DNA of 64,000 nt from the NCBI RefSeq assembly GCF_002575655.3, contig NC_053037.3, positions 448,539,793 to 448,603,792 on the forward strand, read 5' to 3'. The translations under genes were made by a program, and so were the position numbers. The stretch comes from Aegilops tauschii subsp. strangulata. Lineage: Eukaryota; Streptophyta; Magnoliopsida; Poales; Poaceae. The notes under the pieces were generated by a model. The model searched no databases and was not told the DNA's origin. It saw only the letters and a list, made by a program, of their open reading frames with translations. Positions 32,110 to 41,226 of this stretch are shown here, piece after piece (the first letter of the stretch is position 1; each line of letters opens with the position of its first letter).

Positions 32110-33060
32110 CTATTAGACATACAAATTAGTTCTTCTACTAGATATTACAGGAAAAACATATATGCCTTTTTATGAAGTCCAGAAGAAAATACCTAGGTCG
32201 ATGTCTAAAGCTATGGCAAGATATTTGGACGAGCAGATCTAAGTAACGAAATATATGTAAAGCTAATTCAGCAAACAGATTTGAGTGCTAAATTATGGCA
32301 GGCTGTTTCAGCAGTCAATGAGGCCGAGCACACAGCCATCGAACTATCGAAGGCCATCGCAGCAACAAAGATCGAGTATAAAACAGTGTAGAGCTATTTC
32401 ACCTAACAGATTGGCTACTAGACCATGGCAATCTATGTCACAATAAATATATGGCAGGATATTTTAGCAACTAATCAGCCTTGGTATGCCATCTTAGCTA
32501 AGCAGATTGAGTGCAGAAGAGGGCAAGGAAGGTTCTTAAGCAGAGCATATTGACTGTAAACTACTTCGGCAAACAGTGAGATTAACAGCGTCTATCAGCT
32601 AACATTCAGCGCTACACCGACATGCACGGGGCCTCGGTCTAGAATGCGCGTACCGTGGGAGAAGCTGACCGCCGTGCGTCTCCACACGAACGTCGCCAGC
32701 GGTGGCGGCGCTGATCGCCGTGCGCCTCCACAAGAACGTCGCCAGCCGTGGCGGCGCGACTAGAGGACAGCAGTCTACGAGAGCGTACTGTTGGAGCGAG
32801 AGGATCGCCGTGCGTCCCCTCGACGAACCGTGGCGCCGACGTATCGGCGTGGCGGGGAGGGCGGCTTTGGCGGAGCGAATGGAGTGGAGGGGGACGGGGG
32901 GAGGGGGGTTTGGGGAATATTATTGGCTAGTTGGCCGAAGGGCGGTTGAATCTAGGATTTGGGGGGAATTTTTGGGTGGGGGGAGGATTTTCGCGCGGTG
33001 GGCGGGGGGAGTTTGGCGCATGGTCGGTTTCTCCAAGTGCAGTCCCACGTGTCAGTGAAG
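32110..33060 (-). promoter_or_regulatory. 5' flank of the TNP2 gene, GC-rich and G-tract rich
   Basis: This holds the presumed leader and promoter of the leftward TNP2 gene. A 46-bp direct repeat (GCCGTGCGTCTCCAC, GAACGTCGCCAGC, GTGGCGGCGC) occurs at 32,671 and 32,717, with a partial third copy near 32,807. From 32,880 to 33,010 the plus strand has many G runs. Plus-strand ORFs here (32,702-33,058 and others) lack any recognised domain. Confidence 0.5.
32880..33010 (+). other. G-quadruplex-prone cluster
   Basis: Runs of four to six G (GGAGGGGGACGGGGGGAGGG, then GGGTTTGGGG; further on TTTGGGGGGAATTTTTGGG and TGGGGGGAGG) satisfy simple four-tract G4 rules at least twice. Confidence 0.6.
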
Positions 33061-33519
33061 AGGCAAGCCGAAGCGCGTTCCGTTTGCGTGAGCCGTGTGC
33101 AGGACCGAACGTGTGTGGGGTGCAATGCGACCGCGACAGGGGTGCTGTGAGTGTACCGCCTTTTTCCTTTTAAACTAGGTGATTCGCCCCCTCAAAAAAA
33201 ACTTGTTGCTTCATACGATCCATCGATACTACTACTAGTAATTCGGTAATCCCGACTAAAACGACGTGGCCGGGTCTTTTCCCGCGCGATATGCTGGGAG
33301 GTTGGCTTAGTTGGGTTTTTTAGGACGAGTAATGCTAAACCTACGTAGTCCCAGTTACATAATTAATATAATGTGAAACGTGTAAGCTGTTGATTGTAGA
33401 TTGGGAGAGGGAGGGGCCCACCACAATGAAAATCAGGGGAGGAGAGAGAGAGGCAATTTACGTTAACTCTTTCGTAGGTTCCCGTAGATGTAGAAAATGT
33501 GAAATGCGTGAATGTGCAT

Positions 33520-33600
33520 TTGCAGATAAGGCCTTCCCTCGTTCATCCTTTTCTCCCACAAGATCTTGATCTTCCGTGCAACGCACAGGCATCTTGCTAG
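33520..33600 (+). mobile_element. Helitron-like 3' end
   Basis: The block ends CCGTGCAACGCACAGG, ATCTTG, CTAG and is followed by T, matching the grass Helitron pattern of a small hairpin shortly before CTRR and insertion next to T. A near copy lies at 40,766-40,866. No 5' end (TC) or Rep/Helicase gene was identified. Confidence 0.4.
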
Positions 33601-34521
33601 TACTCCTACAATATACTATATTATTGTGAAAGTTCATATACACGGGCCGAGATTAATGCAAACACGGCAGATTTTCATTACATTTCGAACTTTTATAGGA
33701 CAGAAAAATAAAAGAAACCCAACCCTAAACCTATTCTACGACGGTGACCGACGTCCACCATATGCGATCTCCATGTACGGGGGCGGGGTTCTAGACCCAT
33801 GAAGTGAAGGTGCGGTCTCCGGCGAGGAAAAGTAGAACACGGGAGACGGACCGGCCAGTTGGCACACCATGCCCTGCCGCCTCCCATGCCCTACTCATCC
33901 TCGGAGGAGTCCCCGACCTCGGCGGTGCCGGACGTTGGACGGCGGCAAGTAGGACGCGTGGCTGACGGTGCTCCCGTCGTCAGTCGCCAGCGTGGCCACC
34001 GCTTGTGCGGCGACTTGAGTGAGGGCGGCGACCTCGAGCTCCATCCCCGAAGACAAGCTCTCCCACAAAGCGTTCGCGCTTGCGGTCATGGCGGATGTGG
34101 TGCCAGGTAGGAGGACGATGTGCTATGGTGTGGAGGTTAGCTGGGCGTTGCCGCTTTAAGTAGCGCATTCCGGTGAGGCCAAGCGTCCTGGTGCGTCATT
34201 AAGTCGTCGGAGTTGGTTCCTCGGGCATCGAGCCTCTTAACGACGGCATACGGACGGACGGCATGAATGCGGGCAGCTGGCACCGGCTGGGAACGCACCG
34301 CGCAATGGCGCGAGGGACGAGGGTTTTTGGTGTGCCAGGGTAGTCAGCTGCGGTCGTGGCAACGTTGGAGATGCCCTTTGCTCACATGCGATCGACGCAT
34401 GTCATTGAAAAAGCAAGACGACCCGGCATGGTCTCGGGTCCTGAGGATGCAGTTGGCCGTGCTGCACCACTCCGCGGACGCGTCCTGGCGCCCCGTGCAT
34501 CCTCGACGAGCTGGGTGTTGG

Positions 34522-34795
34522 GGTGTGTTTGGATTGTGGCCAAAGTGCACCTTACCAAAATTTTGGCCATGACCCAAAGATTGGTCTTTGTTTGGATGGT
34601 TGCCATTTTTTTGAGGTTTTGGTCATGACCCAAAAATGGATGGTTGCCATTTTTTTGGCATGCCAATGAACTCTAGCCAACTCTAGTTCATTTTTCTTTC
34701 CGATGTCGGCCAAATCATGGGCAACCAAAACCTCAACCAAAATTTTGGCTACCCAATGCTTTGATGGGGCAACCTTGGGCACAAACCAAACATAC
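34522..34795. mobile_element. MITE with ~25-bp imperfect terminal inverted repeats
   Basis: The left end GGTGTGTTTGGATTGTGGCC pairs with the right end, which reversed reads GTATGTTTGGTTTGTGCCCA. Inside are two direct copies of GGATGGTTGCCATTTTTTTG (about 34,597 and 34,640) and a run of TTTTGGCCATGACCCAAA-type words. No ORF. The superfamily is not clear from the ends. Confidence 0.6.
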
Positions 34796-35550
34796 TAGCT
34801 GTTGGTCGTGCCACAGCACTAACGCCACCCTCGGCACACTGAAACCTACCGTGTCTAGCAACAATGAGCGTGTCGCTCACCGCGGTCGCCCTGTCCAGAG
34901 GCGGTGCTGGAGCAGCGCCACGTTGTTGGCCCCCACGACCCACATGAACGGTTGCCGGTGGCGAGCTAGGAGGTCATGGGCCAGCTCCTCCATTGGACTA
35001 GTTTGCGCTACGTCGTCCCGACAGGTGTGCCCCACATGTCGGTTTCCCTATTTTCCCGGCCATATTCGAGCGTCGGTGCTCCGCGTTGCGCATTAGGCCT
35101 TTCACTATGTAGGCCAAGCGAGACAACTTATTGTTTATTTGAGCCGGTCAAGTATAATCATGTGGCGTTTGCTTATTTCTCATTCATCTCCAACCCTCTT
35201 CTCCATCGATCATGTCGCCCTCCGGTCGAGTCCATCCTCCCGCATGCCTCATTTGAACATTCTGCCGAGTATCATTCGCATGTGGGCCTAGACCATGCTT
35301 GTATTTCCAATGTTTATTTGTAATTTGTCTGACATGCATACAAACAAACGGTTCGTTTGAAGTTTCACTTTGCCTCCACTACGTGTCGCTTCGCGTCTTA
35401 GTTTTGGCATCCCATTCGGTTCATGCATGCCCCGACACATGTTGACGAGATCGATTGATGTTCAGAGATCAATTGCGTGTCGTGCAAGGAGATAAAGGTT
35501 TGGTCTGTTTCTATGATAGAAATGACCCGCGGGGGGTCTGTGTGGATCAG

Positions 35551-35775
35551 AGGGAGTATATTGTACGTTCATAAGCGAAACGAACGTATTGTACCCACCT
35601 AGTCCTCTTTCAATCGATCTCCGGACCCCGAGATGAAATAGAGAGAGAACGAGTGGGGGCATGTGTGATACCTAAGGCGGATTCAAAATTTTGAACCGGT
35701 GATCATAGCATCCGCAAATCATATATAAAGGGTATTCAATGTCCGTTTCATTTTTGAACGTACAATATACTCCCT
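35551..35775. repeat. Perfect 21-bp inverted repeat flanking 183 bp
   Basis: AGGGAGTATATTGTACGTTC and one more base (35,551-35,571) is the exact reverse complement of 35,755-35,775. The outer parts, GGGAGTA and TACTCCC, are the ends of Stowaway-type MITEs facing outward, so two Stowaway ends lie back to back around the segment. After 35,775 the sequence continues as a Stowaway-like MITE (CTCCTATCC..., to about 35,880). Confidence 0.65.
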
Positions 35776-36965
35776 CCTATCCTTTCTAGTTTACATATAA
35801 GTTTTATGTGTAGTCAAAGTATCTCTACTTTGATAAAAAAAGTATCAACATTCAACAACGCCCAATCAATATTGTTAGATTCGTATGTACTCCTAGATTT
35901 CTACTCGAGATGGTTTCCAATTTGTTTTCAACCACGTGAATGTGCTTGTTCTCGCGCATGCTCTTCCTACTAGGATTTCGCCACGTATAGCCAGTCCAAT
36001 AGTAACTTTGTTTAAGCTCCCTGTCCAATAGTACTAGTGGAGTACTGACAACATCTGTACTAGAGTATGCAGTGCTCATAGTTGTACTCCCTCCTTCCAT
36101 TTATATAGGGCCTATGTGGAGGAGAGAGATGTGAAAAAGTAAGGGGAGTGAGCTCTCATGCAAGAGCCTAGCTATATACGCATTCCTAGTTAAATACGTA
36201 CAATAAATATGAAGAAAGAGATGGAGAGGAGATGGAAAAAAGTATTAATACAATAGCCGACCTTATAATTTTTTTGCGGGAAATAGCCAACCTTATAGCC
36301 CACACTACTGTATGAGTGCATATAATAGATGATGGCTATAGATGACATGGCAGTTCCTTATAGCCATCGACTGGCTATATTATTAACCATGTTCTAATGC
36401 GTTTTTCAAAACCGCATTTGACTATTGACAAGATTAATAGTACATGAGATGTATAATGTGAAAATTATATCATTGGAAGCTCCTTTCACATACGTATCCC
36501 TGCCTTACCCTCCCTTTCGGTCACTTACTGGCGGAACCCATGCTTGCTAGGCCCCGCATGTCAGTTACTCAATTGGTTCGGGCACGTCAGGGGATCCTCA
36601 TCCGTAGTATACTCCCTCTGTTTTTATTTACTCCGCTTAAAATGATGCGGCCGGGGGAGGGGGAGGGACGTCGGTTTGCTCTCAACTGCGGTCCCACAAG
36701 CGAGCGAAAACGCAAGATGAAGCGTGTTCCAATCGGTGAGCGACGTGGAGGGTCCAGCGTGCCGGGCTGCAACGCGAAGGCGACTAGAGCGATGTACAAT
36801 CAAAACCGATTGACCGGTCGTCACCGGAACCACTATTCACACCAAAACCTTCGCTGCTCGGCCTACGCCAGCCACTGCCCTAAAACCACACCTATTCTCC
36901 AGCCCCTTCCCCCACCTTTCGATCCGCTAGCCCGCATCAAGCGTCCCCTAGTTCACCAAAAAGTC

Positions 36966-37691
36966 ATGGTGCGCCGCAAGATCACTTCCTACAAGATGCT
37001 GACGCCGGAGCGCCGCGCAGAAATCGCGGCGGCGGTCGGCGCCAGAGACCTCCGTTCCCAAGCTCGCTTTGCAGCGGGCCAATCCCCGAGTTCTCTAGAG
37101 CCAAGCTACGAGGAGGAGGAAGCCGATCCAATGTTCATGGCGGAGGTCGCGGCGCAGAAGGCCCCCGATGGGTATGAGACGATGGACGTTGACTTCGTGC
37201 CGGCGTCCGAGTCCCCCATGGTGCAGGCGGACCAGCGGTTCAACCTGGCGATACTAAAGGAGGACCGGGAGGCAGAGGCTCAACTCGACGCGGAACACGC
37301 GCATGCCGCTGCCATCGAGGCTCTCCTACAGGCGGAACCGGATGTCGTGGATGTGAACCGGGCGGTGGAGGCTCAACTTGAAGCGGAGCACGCGGATGCC
37401 GCTGCCATCGAGGCCCTCCTGCAGGCGGAACTGGACGTCCTAGACTTGAACCGGGCGGCAGAGGCTCAACTCGACGCGGAGCGCGCGGATGCCGCTCTCA
37501 TCGAGGCCCTCCTGCAGGCGGAACCGGACGTCCTGGACTTGAACCGGGCGGCGGAGGCTCGACTCGACGTGGAGCGCGCGGATGCCGCTGCCATCGAGGC
37601 CCTCCTGCAGGCAGAACCGGACGTCCTCGACTTGAACCGGGCGGTGCTCTCGTCCGTGCAGAGCACCCGCACGCTCCACATGAACGAGTAG
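36966..37691 (+). CDS. Unknown protein with four 31-residue repeats, 241 aa
   Basis: The chosen start is the ATG at 36,966 (MVRRKITSYKMLTPERRAEI); the frame is open upstream to 36,540, but that part overlaps a MITE-like end and is unlikely to be coding. Residues 1-40 are basic, then an acidic region follows (SYEEEEADPMFMAEVAAQKA). Four tandem repeats of 31 residues (93 bp) follow, beginning EAQLDAEHAHAAAIEALLQA and EPDVVDVNRA. The repeat is strongly helical, with alanine and leucine at spacings fitting a coiled coil. A TAG at 37,689-37,691 ends the frame, yet the same frame continues for 34 codons (LEAEDNHGAETHVGSYGWFT) to TGA at 37,794, with no loss of gene-like composition. I do not recognise the family. 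It lies inside the CACTA element and may be captured host sequence. Confidence 0.5.
   Translation: MVRRKITSYKMLTPERRAEIAAAVGARDLRSQARFAAGQSPSSLEPSYEEEEADPMFMAEVAAQKAPDGYETMDVDFVPASESPMVQADQRFNLAILKEDREAEAQLDAEHAHAAAIEALLQAEPDVVDVNRAVEAQLEAEHADAAAIEALLQAELDVLDLNRAAEAQLDAERADAALIEALLQAEPDVLDLNRAAEARLDVERADAAAIEALLQAEPDVLDLNRAVLSSVQSTRTLHMNE
37275..37646 (+). repeat. 93-bp tandem repeat, four copies, in frame
   Basis: GAGGCTCAACTCGACGCGGA recurs at 37,275, 37,368, 37,461 and 37,554, exactly 93 bp apart. Differences between units are mostly single substitutions, several of them silent. Confidence 0.93.
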
Positions 37692-40379
37692 CTGGAGGCC
37701 GAGGACAACCACGGTGCGGAGACACACGTCGGCAGCTACGGCTGGTTCACGCCGGCAGCCAAAGACGACGAGGTCGTCTCGTTCCGCGAGCAGTGATAGT
37801 TTTTCTTTATGTTGTTGTTTTTATGGATCTTTTGCTGTGTAAAAACATATATTGTTATGCAAGTCGCCTGACTTGGGTCAGTCTACCATTTTAGGCGGTT
37901 GGATGAATATCCTACGTCTCCTAACCCTTCTTCTCACCTCTTCTTCTTCCCCAATAGACCACCACACGGGCCGTACGGATACTCCCCAACATGTGGTTGG
38001 ATAAACATACTCTATGAACGAAAATTATGTGTCAGCGGTAGGATGGCTGAGTTTGGTTTGTTCACATGCGACAACACGTGTCAGTGAGGGTGCGTTCCCT
38101 TGGTTGGGTTTGCGACGTGCAGGAGCGACTGTGCATGTGAGGGTGCGGTGCGACCACGGCGTGGAGGAGCGACAGTGCGAGGGTGTGGTGCGACCGCGAC
38201 AGCCGTGCGCAAGTGTACCTCCTTTTCATTTTGAAAACTTTAGGCAAGCTTGGCAAAAATGTGTGGCGAAGTATGGCAATGCAAGGCCTAGACCCAAACA
38301 GGATAAGTACGTAGTACTACGTACTAGGAGTACTAGTGTTAAAAAAAGAAAGGCGGGGTTTTCCTTCGCGGGATTAATCGATACAAATCCTCGTTTCACG
38401 TGTCAATTAATGCGTATTTTTTTCTCCAAAGCCCAAAGAGCTAACCATCTCACTCCTCATCGCTTGATTAATGCAGCGCCATGCAAACCAACCTTCTCAC
38501 TTCCGCATGCATGCAGGGGATATTAATGTCCTTGGTTGCTAGTACGAGGCAAACCCCATCAATTTTGCCTCGATTAGTGTTAGTGGCCTTTTGCAAATTG
38601 TAATTTTGATATACTAGCCTTGTGTACAAAAACAATGGAGGTAGTAACTATATTTGACTTCCTTCCCCATTGCGGTGACGTCGACGATATCTCGAACATT
38701 GTGGTTTGGCGAAGTGCGTTTGACGGAGCACACCATTGAGGGAGACCACGGTAAGTCATTCGCAAGTGCCGCCTGCAAGCCGAGACAACCGCCTTATTTG
38801 CATCCAGGAAGTCCGTTGAACCAAAGGACGCGTAAATGTACTAGTACTACTCGTACACAATAGCGTCATCCATCCAGCTTAGTGCGGTGAGATTGTTTCT
38901 CGAAGAAGACGATGGAGAAGCGGAGTCGGCGAAGAGTGAAATGATGGTTGCTTCGTCCGTGCTTTGTGATTTGACGCCTCACTGCTTTGTGATTTGTGAT
39001 AGAAGGGACAGGGGAGTAGACTCTGTCCTCTATGCTGTACATGCGTCCAAGCACGGGAGAAAGAGGAGAGACGTTGCATTTTTCTATTCCTTCAATCAAT
39101 CAATCAGGGAGCTTCGGTTCCATCCTTTTGGCTTTGGCAACACCGTCCACAATGGTTCCCACGATGCCAAAAGCTATGTTCACATTTGGCTACACATTGT
39201 GGATGCCCTTAACCGTACCACTTGGTTTTGCTCCTGTGTGCTATCTATACAAATCTCAATTATACTAATCTAAAAAATTATAGAATCAAGATTAGTAAAA
39301 AGGAGGTGATTTTGCCGCGCGGATGGCGGGGGAGGTTTCTTATTTTTAGAGGACGTTGTCCTGGCGGTTTGCTAACATACGGTCCCATGTGTCAGTGCTT
39401 TACCAAGCCGATCCGCTTCCCACATGAGGCAGAACAACGGCAGAAGCAACACGTGGTTAACTTGAAGAAGATGAGGGAGAAGCGGATTCAGCAACGAGTG
39501 AAATGATGGTTGCTTCGTCCCACCAACTTCTTTTTTTAGCAATATTACTTCGTCCCTCCAACTTAACTGCGGGAAAGGTGCAACTTTGTGATTTGACGCC
39601 TCATTGCTCATTACTACGCCGGCGCCATGACTGGGTGCTTCACCTCGGCTGCTCTGCACTGTATTCCGGTATGGCACGTGGACCCGGTAGCTTGATGCCC
39701 CACATGTCGGCGAAAGGGACTAGAAGATTTATGAAAGCCAGCGCTCCACTCCTACGACGGAGGAGTACACGACACGACGGCCCAGTGAACTGTCACTTGT
39801 ATTGTATATAGTACTATAGTTTTGCTGTTTCGCATGATCCATCGATACAAACCCGATTAAACAGGAAAGGGCGGGATTTTTTCCGCGCGGTATATGATAC
39901 TGGCCATATATTTCAAAGGCTATTTTAATGTATGCAAACTGAATAATTAAGTAACAATATGATATCTAGTAAAACTAAAAACTCATATGATTTATTGTAT
40001 TAGAGTGTAGTAGTAGTGCTGTATTGCATAGTTGTTAGATGTAACATGCGAGAACATGTAGAGATGTAGTTTTGGAGGGCCTACAAAGGGAAAAGCGTAA
40101 TACGTTCACCGAACTTCAGAATAAGCTGATTACGGTCACTATATACGTTTTGCGGTGATTATACGGTCACTTGCTCACGGTTCAGCATCGGATTGCACTC
40201 TGTTGACCGGCCAAATAGTCTGTGTGACACCATGTTGACTAGTTAAATTGACCACGTTCCTTCTGGGTCCCACCTGTCAGTTTGCATAGGGAAAAGGTCA
40301 GATAAACACAAATTTACGCAGGCGCGACAAGACTCCACCCCGTGCGCGGGAATCACCTGGTTGTGTATGTGTCTGTCAG

Positions 40380-40610
40380 GGCCTGATGTGTGCGCATGCA
40401 CGTGTAGGTTGAGCACTTGAGCGTGAGAATGTGTGTTGGTCGTGTGGTGTATTGGTGTGTGCATGCATGCGTGCGTGTGTGCGTGTGAGTGTTGCGTGCG
40501 TGTGTGGCTGCATGTGTACGTGTGAGTGTTGCGTGCCTGCGTGGGTGCATGTGTTCGTGTGAGTGTTGCGTGCATGCAGTTCGTGTGCATGCGTGCGTGT
40601 GTGTATAATC
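40380..40610 (+). repeat. GT/GC-rich microsatellite with a 37-bp repeat
   Basis: Alternating purine-pyrimidine sequence (GTGTGTGCATGCATGCGTGC and similar). CGTGTGAGTGTTGCGTGC recurs at 40,482, 40,519 and 40,556, a 37-bp period. Histidine/threonine-rich ORFs on the minus strand are repeat artefacts. Confidence 0.85.
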
Positions 40611-40765
40611 ACCACACCAGCTCCTGTGTGTTAAAACATATGGCTCAGCATACCAATACAAGGCCACCTTGTCCGCTCTCCCCGCGGTCATGACTTCGAA
40701 CAACCGTCCAATATTTTTTTGTCGTTTGTTTTCATTCTTACTAGCAAGACACCCCTCTCCACACT

Positions 40766-40866
40766 TGCAAATAAGACCTTCCCTTGTTCATCCTTTTCTC
40801 CCACAAGATAAACTACTCATACAAATGCATCTTGATGTTCCGTGCAATGCATGGGCATCTTGCTAG
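40766..40866 (+). mobile_element. Helitron-like 3' end, second copy
   Basis: It ends CCGTGCAATGCATGGGCATC, TTG, CTAG followed by T. It shares about 80 bases with 33,520-33,600 (AATAAGACCTTCCCTTGTTC, ATCCTTTTCTCCCACAAGAT) but has about 20 extra bases in the middle. Confidence 0.4.
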
Positions 40867-41221
40867 TATTTTATAAGAGTGTAGATGTAGAGTAGATACA
40901 AGCCGACAGGTGGGCCCGATGGTAGTGAGATAATGTGTTGCAACACTAGAGGTGCCACGAGGAGCGTTTAACTGGTCAACTAGTCGTGTCTTGAGCAAAT
41001 ACAGAGTTGTACGGTGAGCCCGTGAGTGTATAATAACCACAAAACATAAATGGTGACCGTAATGAGTGGATTATGAAGTCCAATGTACGTATCGTGCTTT
41101 CGCTTCACATACAATGATCGTCACTGTATATATCACGAGAGAAAGATGAAACATGTGTGAATGTGCTGGGGGCTTACTTTTAGAGGACCTGGAGATAGTT
41201 TGTGTGCGTACGTGAAAGGGG

Positions 41222-41226
41222 CGTAG
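41222..41226. repeat. Target-site duplication CGTAG, left copy
   Basis: Matches CGTAG at 53,241-53,245. Confidence 0.9.

Larger units (their letters stand above)
33061..36965. other. Low-copy-looking interior of the CACTA element, no convincing gene
   Basis: The stretch includes a Helitron-like end (33,520-33,600), a MITE (34,522-34,795) and a perfect inverted repeat (35,551-35,775). A minus-strand reading at 34,089-33,895 (MTASANALWESLSSGMELEV, then ATDDGSTVSHASYLPPSNVR) has gene-like composition but no recognised domain. Sequence near 36,080-36,400 (TACTCCCTCC start, TTATAGCCATCGACTGGCTA) looks like MITE remnants. Related copies of one local repeat occur at 33,040-33,300 and 36,640-36,790. 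Confidence 0.4.
37797..41226. other. CACTA interior left of the 12-kb retroelement, no convincing gene
   Basis: It holds degenerate copies of a local repeat (38,080-38,400, 39,380-39,420, 39,800-39,900), a direct repeat pair around TGAAATGATGGTTGCTTCGT (38,938 and 39,498) with TTTGTGATTTGACGCCTCA (38,963 and 39,586), a GT-rich minisatellite (40,380-40,610) and a second Helitron-like end (40,766-40,866). The reading 38,887-39,273 plus has no recognised domain. Confidence 0.4.

Noticed and set aside
32702..33173. Plus-strand ORFs of 60-118 residues
   Set aside because: They are antisense to the TNP2 leader, glycine/arginine-rich through G tracts, and overlap one another in three frames.
40243..40703. 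Histidine/threonine-rich minus-strand ORFs
   Set aside because: Translation of GT/GC microsatellite sequence in three frames.
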